Assembly: GCA_005777805.1 (NCBI GenBank)
Contig: SXLG01000176.1
Location: forward strand, 1-42,013
Length of the DNA stretch: 42,013 bases
DNA from: Pseudomonadota bacterium
GTDB lineage: Bacteria; Desulfobacterota; Binatia; UBA12015
Reading direction: 5' to 3'
A program made the translations under genes and the position numbers. This document shows positions 1-7,840 of this stretch, in pieces. Each line of letters starts with the position of its first letter. The stretch's first letter is position 1. The notes below the pieces were generated by a model. The model saw nothing but the letters and a program-made list of their open reading frames with translations. It searched no databases and was not told the origin of the DNA.

Positions 1-184
<184 letters not shown>

Positions 185-200
185 TCAGTGGTTGTGCGTG

Positions 201-488
201 TCACTCGATCACGCCGAGGATGTCGTCCTCGCGCAGGATGAGGTGCTCTTCGCCCTCGATCTTGATCTCGGTTCCAGCGTACTTGCCGAAGAGGATACGG
301 TCCCCGGCCTTCACATCGAGGGGCTTCACCTTGCCGTCCTCGTCTACCTTCCCCTTGCCGGCGGCAATGACTTTGCCTTCCTGGGGCTTTTCTTTGGCGG
401 TGTCGGGGATGATGATGCCCCCCTTGGTCTTGGTCTCCTCGTCAACGCGCTTGACGATGACGCGGTCGTGCAATGGCCGGATCTTCAT
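201..488 (-). CDS. groES: Co-chaperonin GroES (10 kDa)
   Basis: GroES is the heptameric lid of the GroEL folding chamber. The 95-residue product has the normal family length. It begins [14 protein letters not shown] and carries the mobile-loop segment [16 protein letters not shown] (about residues 21-36), then [10 protein letters not shown] and the C-terminal DILGVIE. The open frame extends upstream to about position 800, but only ATG 488-486 fits the family and has a strong GGGAGGGAGG ribosome-binding site just upstream. groEL follows after 43 bases. A sigma70-like promoter and a degenerate CIRCE-like inverted repeat lie about 110 bases upstream, which would fit heat-shock control by HrcA, but that site is weak. 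Confidence 0.98.
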   Translation of the reverse strand: MKIRPLHDRVIVKRVDEETKTKGGIIIPDTAKEKPQEGKVIAAGKGKVDEDGKVKPLDVKAGDRILFGKYAGTEIKIEGEEHLILREDDILGVIE

Positions 489-600
489 CTTCCTCCCTCC
501 CCTTCTGTTGAATCGTGTGAATCGTGAGATGGCCGGAATGGCCACGGTGGCCGTGAGAGGTCGCGCCCTTCGGCGTCGCCCCCTCGGCGGACCGCGCGGG

Positions 601-630
601 CTTTTAGCCCCGAACGTTGCGGAGTCAAGG
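601..630 (-). promoter_or_regulatory. Candidate groESL promoter with degenerate CIRCE-like repeat
   Basis: On the minus strand TTGACT (628-623) and TAAAAG (606-601) are separated by 16 bases, a fair -35/-10 pair about 110 bases before groES. The same stretch read on the plus strand starts TTAGC at 604 and has GAGT at 622. That is exactly the 18-base offset of the two arms of the HrcA operator CIRCE (TTAGCACTC-N9-GAGTGCTAA), but only about 10 of the 18 arm positions match. The promoter call is reasonable; the operator call is speculative. The rest of the 448-base gene-free stretch 489-936 holds only the repeat at 782-881. Confidence 0.35.
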
Positions 631-781
631 TGTGCGTGGCCACGACGAAGCCCGACCGACGGTGAGGTGGTGCGGACGCGCGCGTCGAACGGGCGTGACA
701 ACGAGCTTGGCCAGGCCTGCGCGGAGCGTTGTTCGCGGGCTGCCGGGGCGGGCGCGCCGAGCGGGGGCCGCGGCAGGGGGC

Positions 782-881
782 GGCGCGCCCCTCGGACCAT
801 CGATCGGCTCGACCTTCACGACGGCCGACGACCGGGCGGAAAGCAGCCGGGGGTGGCGCACCCCTCGGACCCATTGATCGG
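782..881. repeat. Degenerate direct repeat, two copies 73 bases apart
   Basis: GGCGCGCCCCTCGGACCATC at the start of 782-807 recurs as GGCGCACCCCTCGGACCCAT at the start of 855-881, and both continue to GATCGG. The two copies differ at only a few positions over about 26 bases. They lie between the groES promoter region and the DUF507 genes, in a stretch with no convincing gene. It looks like an old local tandem duplication. Confidence 0.6.
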
Positions 882-936
882 GGCAGGCGCGACCCGAGAG
901 GCCGCCGGCTGCGGGCGCTGCCCGCCGGCCGAGGCC

Positions 937-1206
937 CTAGCGGCGACCGCGCCGCGATTCTTCCTCGAAGTACTGCCGGTAGAGGATCTCGTACTCCGAG
1001 CTGCCCTCGGGGACGCGGCGCGAGAGCGAGGCGATCTTGCGGACGACCCGCTCGTGGGTTCCGGCATCTTCGCCGAGGGCGCGGGCCAGCAGTTCCTTGG
1101 CCTCGCCGAGCGCGACCCGTTCGTTCACGACCCGCACGCCGGCCGCCCGGATGGCATCGATCGCGCGGTGCGCGAGATGGGAGATCTGTGCCTCGGTGAG
1201 TCGCAT
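937..1206 (-). CDS. DUF507 family protein (second of two)
   Basis: The 89-residue product begins MRLTEAQISHLAHRAIDAIR, the typical opening of the DUF507 family, followed by a helical stretch and an acidic-basic tail (residues about 70-89, YRQYFEEESRRGRR). The family is small, helical and of unknown function; it is often found as two adjacent genes in deltaproteobacteria and relatives. Its ATG (1206-1204) shares one base with the TGA of the upstream DUF507 gene (TGATG), so the two are translationally coupled. No signal peptide or membrane segment is seen. The family call rests on the N-terminal pattern and on the tandem arrangement. Function is unknown. Confidence 0.8.
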   Translation of the reverse strand: MRLTEAQISHLAHRAIDAIRAAGVRVVNERVALGEAKELLARALGEDAGTHERVVRKIASLSRRVPEGSSEYEILYRQYFEEESRRGRR

Positions 1207-1493
1207 CAGAGGGGAAAGTCCCGCTCCTTGGCGATCCGCTGGCGGATCATCTGCACCACCTTGCGGCGGTCGAGTCCGAGTCCGTCGCGGCCCGCCGCGC
1301 GTAGGTGCTGGTCGGCGAGCTTCTCGGCGTCGCGGTCGAGCTGGGCGAGTCCGGCTAGATGCGTGTCGATCGCGGCCGCGACCGCGGCCACCGCCGTGTC
1401 ACGCGCCGTACCGACTTCGATCTGGCCGCGGCGGGCAAGACCGTCGACGATGGTCGCCGCGGCCGCGAGGCTCTGCTGCTGTGCCTGTGCCAT
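1206..1493 (-). CDS. DUF507 family protein (first of two)
   Basis: The reading frame stays open to 1745, but the upstream part is low-complexity Arg/Pro/Ala-rich. ATG 1493-1491 gives MAQAQQQSLAAAATIVDGLA, so the likely product is 95 residues, similar in size to the downstream partner. The C-terminal part (KVVQMIRQRIAKERDFPL) matches the Q-R-I-A-x-E-R helix typical of DUF507 proteins. It is mostly helical, Ala-rich and soluble. It overlaps the next DUF507 gene by one base, which suggests a joint role, possibly as a heteromer (inference). No clear Shine-Dalgarno precedes the chosen ATG, so the start is less certain than the family. Confidence 0.7.
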   Translation of the reverse strand: MAQAQQQSLAAAATIVDGLARRGQIEVGTARDTAVAAVAAAIDTHLAGLAQLDRDAEKLADQHLRAAGRDGLGLDRRKVVQMIRQRIAKERDFPL

Positions 1494-1588
1494 GCAAAGA
1501 GTGTCCCCGCCGCGGCTACCACCGCTCCCCTGGTTTGCAAGGAGGACGGACAGGGCGGAGGGGCACGCCCGCACGGCTCCGGCGCGGA

Positions 1589-1766
1589 ATCGGGGTGGGC
1601 GTCTTGCGGCGGCGGAGTGGCGGTGGTGGGGGGGCCCGAAGTCGGGCACGTTCGGCGTGAGTCCGGGCGGGATCGGGGCGGGCGTCTCTTGGCGCTGGCG
1701 GGCGCGGGGCGAAGGCGCCGACGCCAGGCCGCTCGCCCTCGACATCGGGGCGGGCGTCTCTTGGCG
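1589..1766. repeat. Short repeat in three copies
   Basis: ATCGGGGCGGGCGTCTCTTG occurs exactly at 1672 and again at 1744; the identity runs for 23 bases and the copies are 72 bases apart. A diverged copy, ATCGGGGTGGGCGTCTTG, lies at 1589-1606. The array occupies most of the 425-base gene-free stretch 1494-1918 between the divergent DUF507 and LD-carboxypeptidase genes. Nothing else was recognised there. Confidence 0.7.
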
Positions 1767-1918
1767 GGCGCGAGCGCGGGTGGTCGCGCGAGGGCAGGGC
1801 TGCAGGCTAGGATGCCGGGATCATGCGCCCGGCAAGGATGCAATCCGCACCAGCGAGAGCCGGGGCGTTGCCTCCGGCCGCCGCACGCGCGAGGACAGCG
1901 AGCGGAGACCGCGAGAAC

Positions 1919-2845
1919 GTGGGCGTTGCGATCAACATATGCTTGCCCCCGGCGTTGCGGCCGGGCGGGCGGATCGCCGTCGTCGCACCCTCGGGGCCAC
2001 TCGTCGCGGATCGACTCGCCGAGGGTGTGGCGGTGCTCGAAGGCCACGGTTTCGAGGTCGTTGTGCCCACCGCACGCGCGCCGCACCGGCTCTTCGCCGG
2101 GACCGATGCCGAGCGGCTCGCGGATCTGCTGGCGGCCTTTGACGATCCGGCGGTCGATCTCATCTGGTGCGCGCGCGGCGGCTGGGGCGCGCAGCATTTG
2201 CTGCCCAGCCTCGATCCGGTCTGGCTGCGCGCGCGGCCGCGACTCTGCGTCGGCTTCAGCGACGCGACCGCGCTCTTGACGTTCCTCGTCGATCAGGCGG
2301 GGGTCGCCGCCGTGCACGGCCCCATGGTCGCCCACGACGTCGCCCGCGAGGACGCCGCGGGCCGGCTCGGCGAAGTGCTGGCGCTCTTGCAGGGCGGCCC
2401 GCGGTGGACCCTCGAGGTGCCCGAGACGCTGGTCGCCGGCGAGGTGGTCGCGCCCGTGCGCGGCGGCTGTCTCAGTGTGCTCGCCGCCCTCGCCGGCACG
2501 CCCTGGCAGCCGTCCTTCCGGGATTCGATCGCCTTCTTCGAGGACGTCGCCGAGCGCCCGCAGCGGAAGATCGACCGCATGTTGACGCAGCTCATTCAGG
2601 CCGGCGCGCTTGACGGCGTGCGCGCCTTCGTCTTCGGGGCGATGCACGAGTGCGGTCCGGCCGACGAGCTGCGCGAGACCATCCTCGCGCGCGTCGAGAG
2701 CCTCGGCGTGCCGGTCGGCTTCGGTGCGCCCTGCGGTCACGGGCCTGTGAACCGGGCCGTGCCGCTCGGCTTGCCGGCGCGGCTCATCCTGCCGGCGTCG
2801 GGCGGTGGCACGCTCGGCGGTGACGCGCCGGTGGTGGCGATTTGA
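1919..2845 (+). CDS. ldcA: Muramoyltetrapeptide LD-carboxypeptidase (peptidase S66)
   Basis: This cytoplasmic serine peptidase removes the terminal D-Ala from recycled murein tetrapeptides, giving the tripeptide that Mpl reuses. With the GTG start at 1919 (GGAGA ten bases upstream) the product is 308 residues, the usual family length; an ATG at 1823 would add 32 atypical residues. The S66 features are present: VVAPSGP near residues 21-27, the GGWG turn at 87-90, nucleophile Ser114 in GFSDAT, GGCLSVL at 182-188, Glu208 in FFED, and His274 in CGHGPVN. These match the Ser-Glu-His triad of LdcA. No signal peptide is seen, which fits a cytoplasmic recycling role. The stop overlaps the TTG start of the next gene by four bases, and Mpl follows, so this is the first gene of a recycling operon. 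Confidence 0.92.
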   Translation: MGVAINICLPPALRPGGRIAVVAPSGPLVADRLAEGVAVLEGHGFEVVVPTARAPHRLFAGTDAERLADLLAAFDDPAVDLIWCARGGWGAQHLLPSLDPVWLRARPRLCVGFSDATALLTFLVDQAGVAAVHGPMVAHDVAREDAAGRLGEVLALLQGGPRWTLEVPETLVAGEVVAPVRGGCLSVLAALAGTPWQPSFRDSIAFFEDVAERPQRKIDRMLTQLIQAGALDGVRAFVFGAMHECGPADELRETILARVESLGVPVGFGAPCGHGPVNRAVPLGLPARLILPASGGGTLGGDAPVVAI

Positions 2846-3960
2846 GTTTCGCGGCTCTTGACGACGCGCTGCACGCCGGGGTCCGCGACGGGGCCTTTCC
2901 CGGCGCGGTGATGCTGGTGAGCCGCGATGGCGAGGTGCTCTTCGAACGCGCCGTCGGCGAGCGGATGCGCGAGCCCGAGCGCGCGCCGATGCATCCCGAT
3001 GTGGTGTTCGACCTGGCGTCGCTGACCAAGCCGCTCGCCACCACGCTCGCTTTCATGCAGCTCGTGGCGCTCGGCCGCGTGCAGCTCGACGATCGCTTGA
3101 CACGCTTCTTCCCGAGCTACGCGGTGCACGGCAAGCGCGAGACGACCTTCCGCCACCTGCTCGTGCACTCTTCCGGGCTGGCCGCACACCGTCCGTTCTG
3201 GAAGACGGCCGCGGCGCTCGGCCGGCCCAATTTCATCCCGAGCCGCGAAGCCCGCGCCTGGGTCTGGGATCAGATCGAGCGTGAGGTACCCGAGGCGGCC
3301 CCGGGAACACATGCGATCTACGGTGACCTCGGCTTCATCGCTCTCGGGCAGGCGGTCGAGACCCTCTCGGGGATGCCGCTCGACCGCTGGTGCCGTCGTC
3401 GCCTCTTCGGTCCGCTCGGCCTCGACTCGATCGGCTTCATCGACCTCGTCAAGGTGATCACGCAGCGCATCCAGCCGCTTGACGCGATGATCGCCGCCAC
3501 GCAACGCTGTTCGTGGCGGCGGCGGGTTCTGTGCGGCGAAGTCGATGATGAAAATGCATGGTTGATGGGCGGGATCGCCGGCCATGCCGGACTCTTCGGC
3601 ACCGCCCGTGACGTCGATGGGCTGGCGACGGTGCTGGCGCGTGCCGGGCGGGGGCAGGAGGGCCCCCTGCCGCCGGCGCTGGTGCGGCAGATGTGGACCA
3701 TCGACCCGGATATTCCCGGCACCACGCGAACGCTCGGCTGGGACACGCCCTCGCGCAAGGCGTCTTCGGCGGGGACTCAACTCGCGGGACGACGCCTGGT
3801 CGGGCACCTCGGCTTCACCGGGACGTCGCTGTGGATCGATCTCGATCAGGGCATCAACGTCGTGCTGCTGACCAACCGCGGTCATCCCCGCCGCGACAAT
3901 GATCGTATTCGCGCGCTCCGGCCGGTGCTGCACGATCTGGTATGGGACGCGCTCAAATGA
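2842..3960 (+). CDS. Serine hydrolase, beta-lactamase/DD-peptidase fold
   Basis: The 372-residue protein has the class C beta-lactamase/penicillin-binding fold: nucleophile Ser60 and Lys63 in SLTK, Tyr160 in YGDLG (in place of the usual YxN), and HLGFTGT at 322-328 in place of KTG. The segment AGHAGLFGTA (about 246-255) is also typical. The start is TTG 2842, overlapping the upstream stop as TTGA; its own stop overlaps the ATG of mpl as ATGA. There is no signal peptide, so it should act in the cytoplasm, unlike ordinary DD-peptidases. Its position between LD-carboxypeptidase and Mpl suggests hydrolysis of a muropeptide or peptide-derived amide or ester (inference). An esterase role is an alternative. 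Confidence 0.88.
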   Translation: MSFAALDDALHAGVRDGAFPGAVMLVSRDGEVLFERAVGERMREPERAPMHPDVVFDLASLTKPLATTLAFMQLVALGRVQLDDRLTRFFPSYAVHGKRETTFRHLLVHSSGLAAHRPFWKTAAALGRPNFIPSREARAWVWDQIEREVPEAAPGTHAIYGDLGFIALGQAVETLSGMPLDRWCRRRLFGPLGLDSIGFIDLVKVITQRIQPLDAMIAATQRCSWRRRVLCGEVDDENAWLMGGIAGHAGLFGTARDVDGLATVLARAGRGQEGPLPPALVRQMWTIDPDIPGTTRTLGWDTPSRKASSAGTQLAGRRLVGHLGFTGTSLWIDLDQGINVVLLTNRGHPRRDNDRIRALRPVLHDLVWDALK

Positions 3961-5357
3961 ACTCGCCGAAGCTCGTCCATCTGACCGCGATCGGCGGCGT
4001 CGGCATGACCGCGCTGGCCGGCCTCCTCGTGGAATCGGGCTTCACGGTGCGGGGCTCCGACCTCGACGTCTACCCGCCGGCCAGCGACGAACTGGCGCGG
4101 CTTGGCGTGCCGGTCGCTCGCGGCTGGGCCGCCGCCAACCTCGAGCCGCGCCCCGACCTGGTCGTCATCGGCAACGCGATCTCGCGCGATAACCCCGAGG
4201 CCATCGCGGCGCGGACCCACGGCATCCCCACGATGTCGATGCCCGAGGCGATCGAGACGCTGATCCTGCCTGAGCGCAGGGCGCTGGTCGTCGCCGGCAC
4301 GCACGGCATGACCACGACCGCGACCTTTCGCGCCCACGCACTCGTGACCGCCGGCCGCCGGCCGGGCTGGTTCATCGGCGGCGCGCCGCTCGATCTGCCG
4401 CGACCCTGGTCGCTGGGTGCCGGCCGCGACTTCGTCCTCGAAGGCGACGAGTACGACAGCGCCTATTTCGACAAGGGCTCGAAGTTTCTGCACTACAAGC
4501 CTTTTGGGGTGATCGTCAACGCGGTCGAATTCGATCACGCCGACATCTTCCGCGACCTGGCGCATGTCGAGGCGGCCTTCGCGCGGCTGCTGGAGCTGCC
4601 GCCGGCCGAGGGACCGATCGTGGTCTCGGCCGATTTTCCGCGGGCGCTCGCGGTGGCGCGGGCGAGCGGTCGCCCCTTCCGCACGTTTGGCGTTGCCGCC
4701 GACGCGGATTGGCGGATCACCGACATCGGCGACGGACCCGGCGGTCTCGGCTTCGTCGCGCACGGCGACGGTGAGACGGTCGCGTTGCGCACCCCGATGC
4801 TCGGCACTTTCAACGCGCGCAATATCGTCGCCGCGCTCGTGCTCTGCCGGTCTCTGGGGGTTCCCGCCGAGGCGGTGCGCGAGGCCGCGGCGAGTTTCCA
4901 TGGCGTGCGGCGTCGCCAGCAAATTATAGTCGAGTGGCCGATCACGCTGATCGACGATTTCGCGCACCACCCCACGGCGATCGCCGGCACGCTCGACGCC
5001 GTGCGTTCGCGCTTCCCGGGCCGGCGCGTCTGGGCGCTCTTCGATCCGCGCTCGAACACCTCGCGGCGGCGGATCTTTCAGGACGAGATCGGGCATGCGC
5101 TGGCCAGGGCCGATCGGGTCGTGATCGGGCCCGTGCATCGCGCCGAGCAACTCGCCGCCGACGAACGCTTCTCGCCCGAGGCCGCCTGCGCCGTCGTCCG
5201 CGCGCGCGACGGCCATTGCGCCTGGGCCGAGTCCGACCACGACGCCCTGGTCGCGCGGGTGACGGACACCTGGAGCGAAGGGGATGTGGTGGTGTCCCTC
5301 TCCAACGGCGCGTTCGGCGGCATCCTGCCGCGCCTGGCCGCGTTGGCCGGGCGCTAG
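3957..5357 (+). CDS. mpl: Mpl: UDP-MurNAc:murein tripeptide ligase
   Basis: Mpl joins the recycled tripeptide L-Ala-gamma-D-Glu-meso-DAP directly to UDP-MurNAc with ATP, re-entering peptidoglycan synthesis. The 466-residue product has the three Mur-ligase domains: the N-terminal nucleotide-sugar domain (IGGVGMTALAGLL, about 12-24), the central ATP domain with LEGDEYDSAYFDKGSKFLHY, and the C-terminal domain with DDFAHHPTAI and SNTSRRRIFQDE. Start ATG 3957 overlaps the previous stop (ATGA). The striking anomaly is the P-loop: GTHGMTTT at 114-121, where the family has GTHGKTTT. The Lys that contacts the ATP phosphates is Met118 (codon ATG at 4308-4310). All other signatures are intact, so the gene looks functional or only recently altered; a sequencing error cannot be excluded. 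Confidence 0.95.
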   Translation: MNSPKLVHLTAIGGVGMTALAGLLVESGFTVRGSDLDVYPPASDELARLGVPVARGWAAANLEPRPDLVVIGNAISRDNPEAIAARTHGIPTMSMPEAIETLILPERRALVVAGTHGMTTTATFRAHALVTAGRRPGWFIGGAPLDLPRPWSLGAGRDFVLEGDEYDSAYFDKGSKFLHYKPFGVIVNAVEFDHADIFRDLAHVEAAFARLLELPPAEGPIVVSADFPRALAVARASGRPFRTFGVAADADWRITDIGDGPGGLGFVAHGDGETVALRTPMLGTFNARNIVAALVLCRSLGVPAEAVREAAASFHGVRRRQQIIVEWPITLIDDFAHHPTAIAGTLDAVRSRFPGRRVWALFDPRSNTSRRRIFQDEIGHALARADRVVIGPVHRAEQLAADERFSPEAACAVVRARDGHCAWAESDHDALVARVTDTWSEGDVVVSLSNGAFGGILPRLAALAGR

Positions 5358-5376
5358 CAGCCTGTTTCCAACGCTT

Positions 5377-5440
5377 CTTTACAACTGCGGATCCTGCGCA
5401 GGATTCAGGCAGCGGCCGCCCTTCAGCCGAATTTGTAAAG
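5377..5440. repeat. Nested inverted repeats between convergent genes
   Basis: CTTTACAA at 5377-5384 is the exact reverse complement of TTGTAAAG at 5433-5440. Inside the interval lies the perfect 14-base palindrome ATCCTGCGCAGGAT (5391-5404). The segment is richer in A and T than its surroundings. It sits between the convergent mpl and CNNM genes, so it may mark transcription ends on both strands or a protein-binding site. Confidence 0.5.
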
Positions 5441-5530
5441 CTATTTGCGGAACAGGACACCAGGCGGAATGGCCCGGGGAGAACCGGCTCGGTCCACCTG
5501 TCTCTTGCTATTTCTGCCAGCGACCGTCTC

Positions 5531-5552
5531 GCCCGCCATGATCCGGGCGGGC
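5531..5552 (-). terminator. GC hairpin at the end of the CNNM gene
   Basis: GCCCGCC (5531-5537) and GGCGGGC (5546-5552) form a perfect 7-base-pair stem with an 8-base loop, directly beyond the stop codon of the minus-strand CNNM gene at 5555. There is no U-run on the minus-strand transcript, so intrinsic termination is uncertain. Confidence 0.35.
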
Positions 5553-5554
5553 GG

Positions 5555-6637
5555 CTAGCGCCCGGCGGAGGTCGCTGCGGGCGGAAGCGTGCGCAGGCGC
5601 GCGAGTCGCTGGTCGCGCAGGGCGGTTGCGACCTGACGCAGATCGTCGACTCGATCGGACTCGTCGCGGATTTCGACCCCGAGCACCGTCTCGACCAGAT
5701 CTTCGAGGGTGAGCAGGCCGGCGATGCCGCCGTAATCGTCCACGGCCATGGCCAGGTGTTCGCGTTGATCGAGGAAGCGGCGCAGCGCCGAGGCGAGCGT
5801 GGCGCGCGCCGGGATGAAGCCGATGTCGCGCCGGAAGCGGGTGAGTTCGGTCGTCGCGTCGGCGCCGCGTGCGTGGCGCAGCAGCACCTCGCGCAGCAGC
5901 ACGTAGCCAGTGACGTGGTCGCGATTGCCGGCAAAGAGCGGGATTCGCGAGTACGCCATGGCCTCGTCGTGGGCCAGCAGTTCGCCGACCGCGGTCGTCT
6001 CGGGCAGCATCGTCACCACGGTGCGCGGCGTCATGACGTCCTCGACCCGGATTAGCTCGAGGCCGAGCACGTTGCCGAAGACCCGTGACTCGTCCACCTG
6101 CAGCGCCCCTTCGCGTGCGGCCAGCGAGACCAGGGCCAGCACCTCGCTGCGCGACACGGGCGGATGCCCGTGCGGGGCGATCGCCCGGGTCAAGGTTCGT
6201 GTCAGGATGAGCACGGGCGAGAGCAACCAGACCATGGCCCAGACGGCGTGGCCGACGAAGCCGGCGAGCCTGGAGGCGTAGACGGTGGCGATCGTCTTGG
6301 GGATGATTTCGGTTCCGATCAGGATGGCCAGCGTGAGTGCGGCCGAGAAGACACCGACCCACGCGCTGCCAAAGACGGTCGCTGCCTCGGCACCGGCGAG
6401 TGCTGCTCCGATTGTATGAGCGACGGTGTTGAGGGTGAGTACCGCGCTGATGCCGTCGTCGAGCCTCTCGCGCTTGAAGACGAGGAGCCGCTGGATGCCC
6501 CGGCCGCCGGTGGCACGGCGGTCCTCGAGTTCGCCGAGGCGGATCGAGAGCAGCACGGCCTCCAACAACGAACAGAGGAAGGACACGCTGAGCGCCACGC
6601 CCACGTAGGTGAACAGCAGGACGGCGTGGCGGTTCAA
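5555..6637 (-). CDS. CNNM/CBS-domain membrane protein (CorC/HlyC-like, ion transport)
   Basis: The 360-residue protein starts at TTG 6637-6635 with GAGG upstream. It has an N-terminal CNNM transmembrane domain (about residues 5-160) with hydrophobic segments near 8-28, 61-85, 90-115 and 128-150, including the conserved EIIPKTIA motif. Two CBS domains follow (about 195-320), with VMTPRTVV at the start of the first and AVDDYGGIAGLLTLEDLVE in the second. It ends soon after the second CBS domain and lacks the C-terminal CorC_HlyC domain of longer relatives. Family members are linked to magnesium or cobalt export; the ion here is unknown. The gene stands alone, convergent with mpl and divergent from the tRNA gene. 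Confidence 0.9.
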   Translation of the reverse strand: MNRHAVLLFTYVGVALSVSFLCSLLEAVLLSIRLGELEDRRATGGRGIQRLLVFKRERLDDGISAVLTLNTVAHTIGAALAGAEAATVFGSAWVGVFSAALTLAILIGTEIIPKTIATVYASRLAGFVGHAVWAMVWLLSPVLILTRTLTRAIAPHGHPPVSRSEVLALVSLAAREGALQVDESRVFGNVLGLELIRVEDVMTPRTVVTMLPETTAVGELLAHDEAMAYSRIPLFAGNRDHVTGYVLLREVLLRHARGADATTELTRFRRDIGFIPARATLASALRRFLDQREHLAMAVDDYGGIAGLLTLEDLVETVLGVEIRDESDRVDDLRQVATALRDQRLARLRTLPPAATSAGR

Positions 6638-6780
6638 GCTGCGCCTCTGGTCGCGCGCGCGGCCACCGGGCCGCAGGTCGCAAATCGTCTCGGAGCGGTG
6701 TCCATCGCGGGCGTCGAGCCGTTTCCTACCACGGGCGCGTGGCCGTGCCGATCGGCGGCTGGGGCGGGGTGGCGCGGGTC

Positions 6781-6825
6781 AGGGTGTGGCGTTGGGGTGT
6801 CGCGCATCGGGGTGTGGCGTCGGGT
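6781..6825. repeat. 28-base imperfect tandem repeat
   Basis: GGGTGTGGCGTTGGG starting at 6782 recurs 28 bases later as GGGTGTGGCGTCGGG. The repeat lies in the 240-base interval between the divergent CNNM gene and the tRNA gene. No clear promoter was recognised in that interval. Confidence 0.5.
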
Positions 6826-6877
6826 GGCGCCTGTCGCGTGGCCGGTCCCGCAGGGCTCTGTTAGGCGAGCCGCTCAA

Positions 6878-6951
6878 GGTCGCATAGCTCAGGAGGTTAG
6901 AGCGCCTGCCTCACATGCAGGAGGTCGCTGGTTCGAATCCAGCTGCGACCA
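6878..6951 (+). tRNA. tRNA-Val (anticodon CAC)
   Basis: The 74-base sequence folds into a full cloverleaf: acceptor GGTCGCA/TGCGACC with seven perfect pairs, D stem GCTC/GAGC, anticodon stem CCTGC/GCAGG with loop CTCACAT, and T arm GCTGG-TTCGAAT-CCAGC. The discriminator base is A at 6951. The anticodon CAC reads valine codon GTG. CCA is not encoded. It lies 103 bases before the polysaccharide-export genes on the same strand. No flanking attachment-site duplication or integrase was seen, so it does not appear to be an integration site in this window. Confidence 0.97.
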
Positions 6952-7054
6952 TGATCCTTCCGCTCGGAGCCGGCCGCCGGCCGGGTGCTGCGGGCCGCGC
7001 TCCGCTTTCGGCGCCGGCAGAGCTAGTCTTGGCGCCCGTGGCGGAGGGGGGGGC

Positions 7055-7840
7055 GTGATCGCAGATCTGTGGCGTTACCGGCGCTTCGTGCTGGGCATGG
7101 TGCGCCGTGAGTTTCGCGCGCGCTATCGCGGCTCGTTGCTCGGCAGCGCCTGGGCGATCCTCCAGCCGCTCGCGACCATCGTGATCTACACCCTGGTCTT
7201 CGGCACCATGCTCGGCGGCCGCCTGCCCGGGCGTGGCGACGGACTCTCCTACGGCCTCTTCCTCTGCGCCGGGGTGCTGACGTGGACGAGCTTCACCGAG
7301 ATCCTGCAGCGCTGCACCGGCATCTTCGTCGCCGAGGGCAACCTGATGAAGAAGATGGCCTTCCCCCGCGTCGTGCTGCCGACGGTCGCGTGGCTCTCGG
7401 CGACGCTGCACCTCGCGATCACGCTCGCCCTGCTCGTGGCGCTCTTGCTCGTCTCTGGACGGTTTCCCGGACCGGGCTTGCTCGTGCTGGTGCCGCTGGT
7501 CTTGTTGCAGCAGGCGATCGGGCTCGGGCTCGGCGTGGCGCTCGGCGTCCTCAATGTTTTTTTCCGCGACATTGGGCATGGTCTCGGCATCGTCGTGCAG
7601 TACTGGTTCTGGCTGACACCCATCGTCTATCCGGCGGCGATCGTGCCGACGTGGGCCCGCCCGCTGGTGGAGCTCAACCCGATGACCGGGATTGTCGTCG
7701 CGCTCCAGGCGGCGGTTCTCGAAGGCCGCTTGCCCGAGGCCGGGTCGATGGTCGTGCCGGGGATCGCCGGGCTCGCGAGCCTCACTCTCGGTCGCGCGGT
7801 CTTTCGCCGTTTCGCCGGCGAGATGACGGACGAGCTCTGA
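7055..7840 (+). CDS. wzm: ABC-2 polysaccharide exporter, membrane subunit (Wzm-like), first system
   Basis: This is the permease of an ABC transporter that moves a finished lipid-linked polysaccharide across the inner membrane. The open frame runs far upstream through the tRNA gene, but GTG 7055, preceded by GGAGGGGG, gives a 261-residue protein of normal length. It opens with the amphipathic RREFRARYRGSLLGSAWAIL segment typical of the family and has about six hydrophobic segments, including ones near 34-52, 65-82, 105-130, 136-165 and 170-195, with YWFWLTPIVYPA near 180. Its stop shares a base with the ATG of the ATPase gene (TGATG). The partner ATPase has a carbohydrate-binding tail, so the substrate is probably an O-antigen-type glycan. 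Confidence 0.92.
   Translation: MIADLWRYRRFVLGMVRREFRARYRGSLLGSAWAILQPLATIVIYTLVFGTMLGGRLPGRGDGLSYGLFLCAGVLTWTSFTEILQRCTGIFVAEGNLMKKMAFPRVVLPTVAWLSATLHLAITLALLVALLLVSGRFPGPGLLVLVPLVLLQQAIGLGLGVALGVLNVFFRDIGHGLGIVVQYWFWLTPIVYPAAIVPTWARPLVELNPMTGIVVALQAAVLEGRLPEAGSMVVPGIAGLASLTLGRAVFRRFAGEMTDEL

Noticed and set aside
220-2142. Long plus-strand frame across groES and DUF507 genes
   Set aside because: It is antisense to well-supported minus-strand genes and has low-complexity Arg/Pro/Ala-rich content with no family features.
1355-2740. Long minus-strand frame over the LD-carboxypeptidase gene
   Set aside because: It is the shadow of the coding strand; the plus-strand frame has all peptidase S66 motifs.
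6878-6951. tRNA-Val as an integration site of a mobile element
   Set aside because: No integrase and no second copy of the tRNA 3' end was seen in the window.
6164-7054. Upstream extension of the first exporter permease
   Set aside because: The extension would run through a tRNA gene and antisense to the CNNM gene; GTG 7055 with a good ribosome-binding site gives the normal family length.
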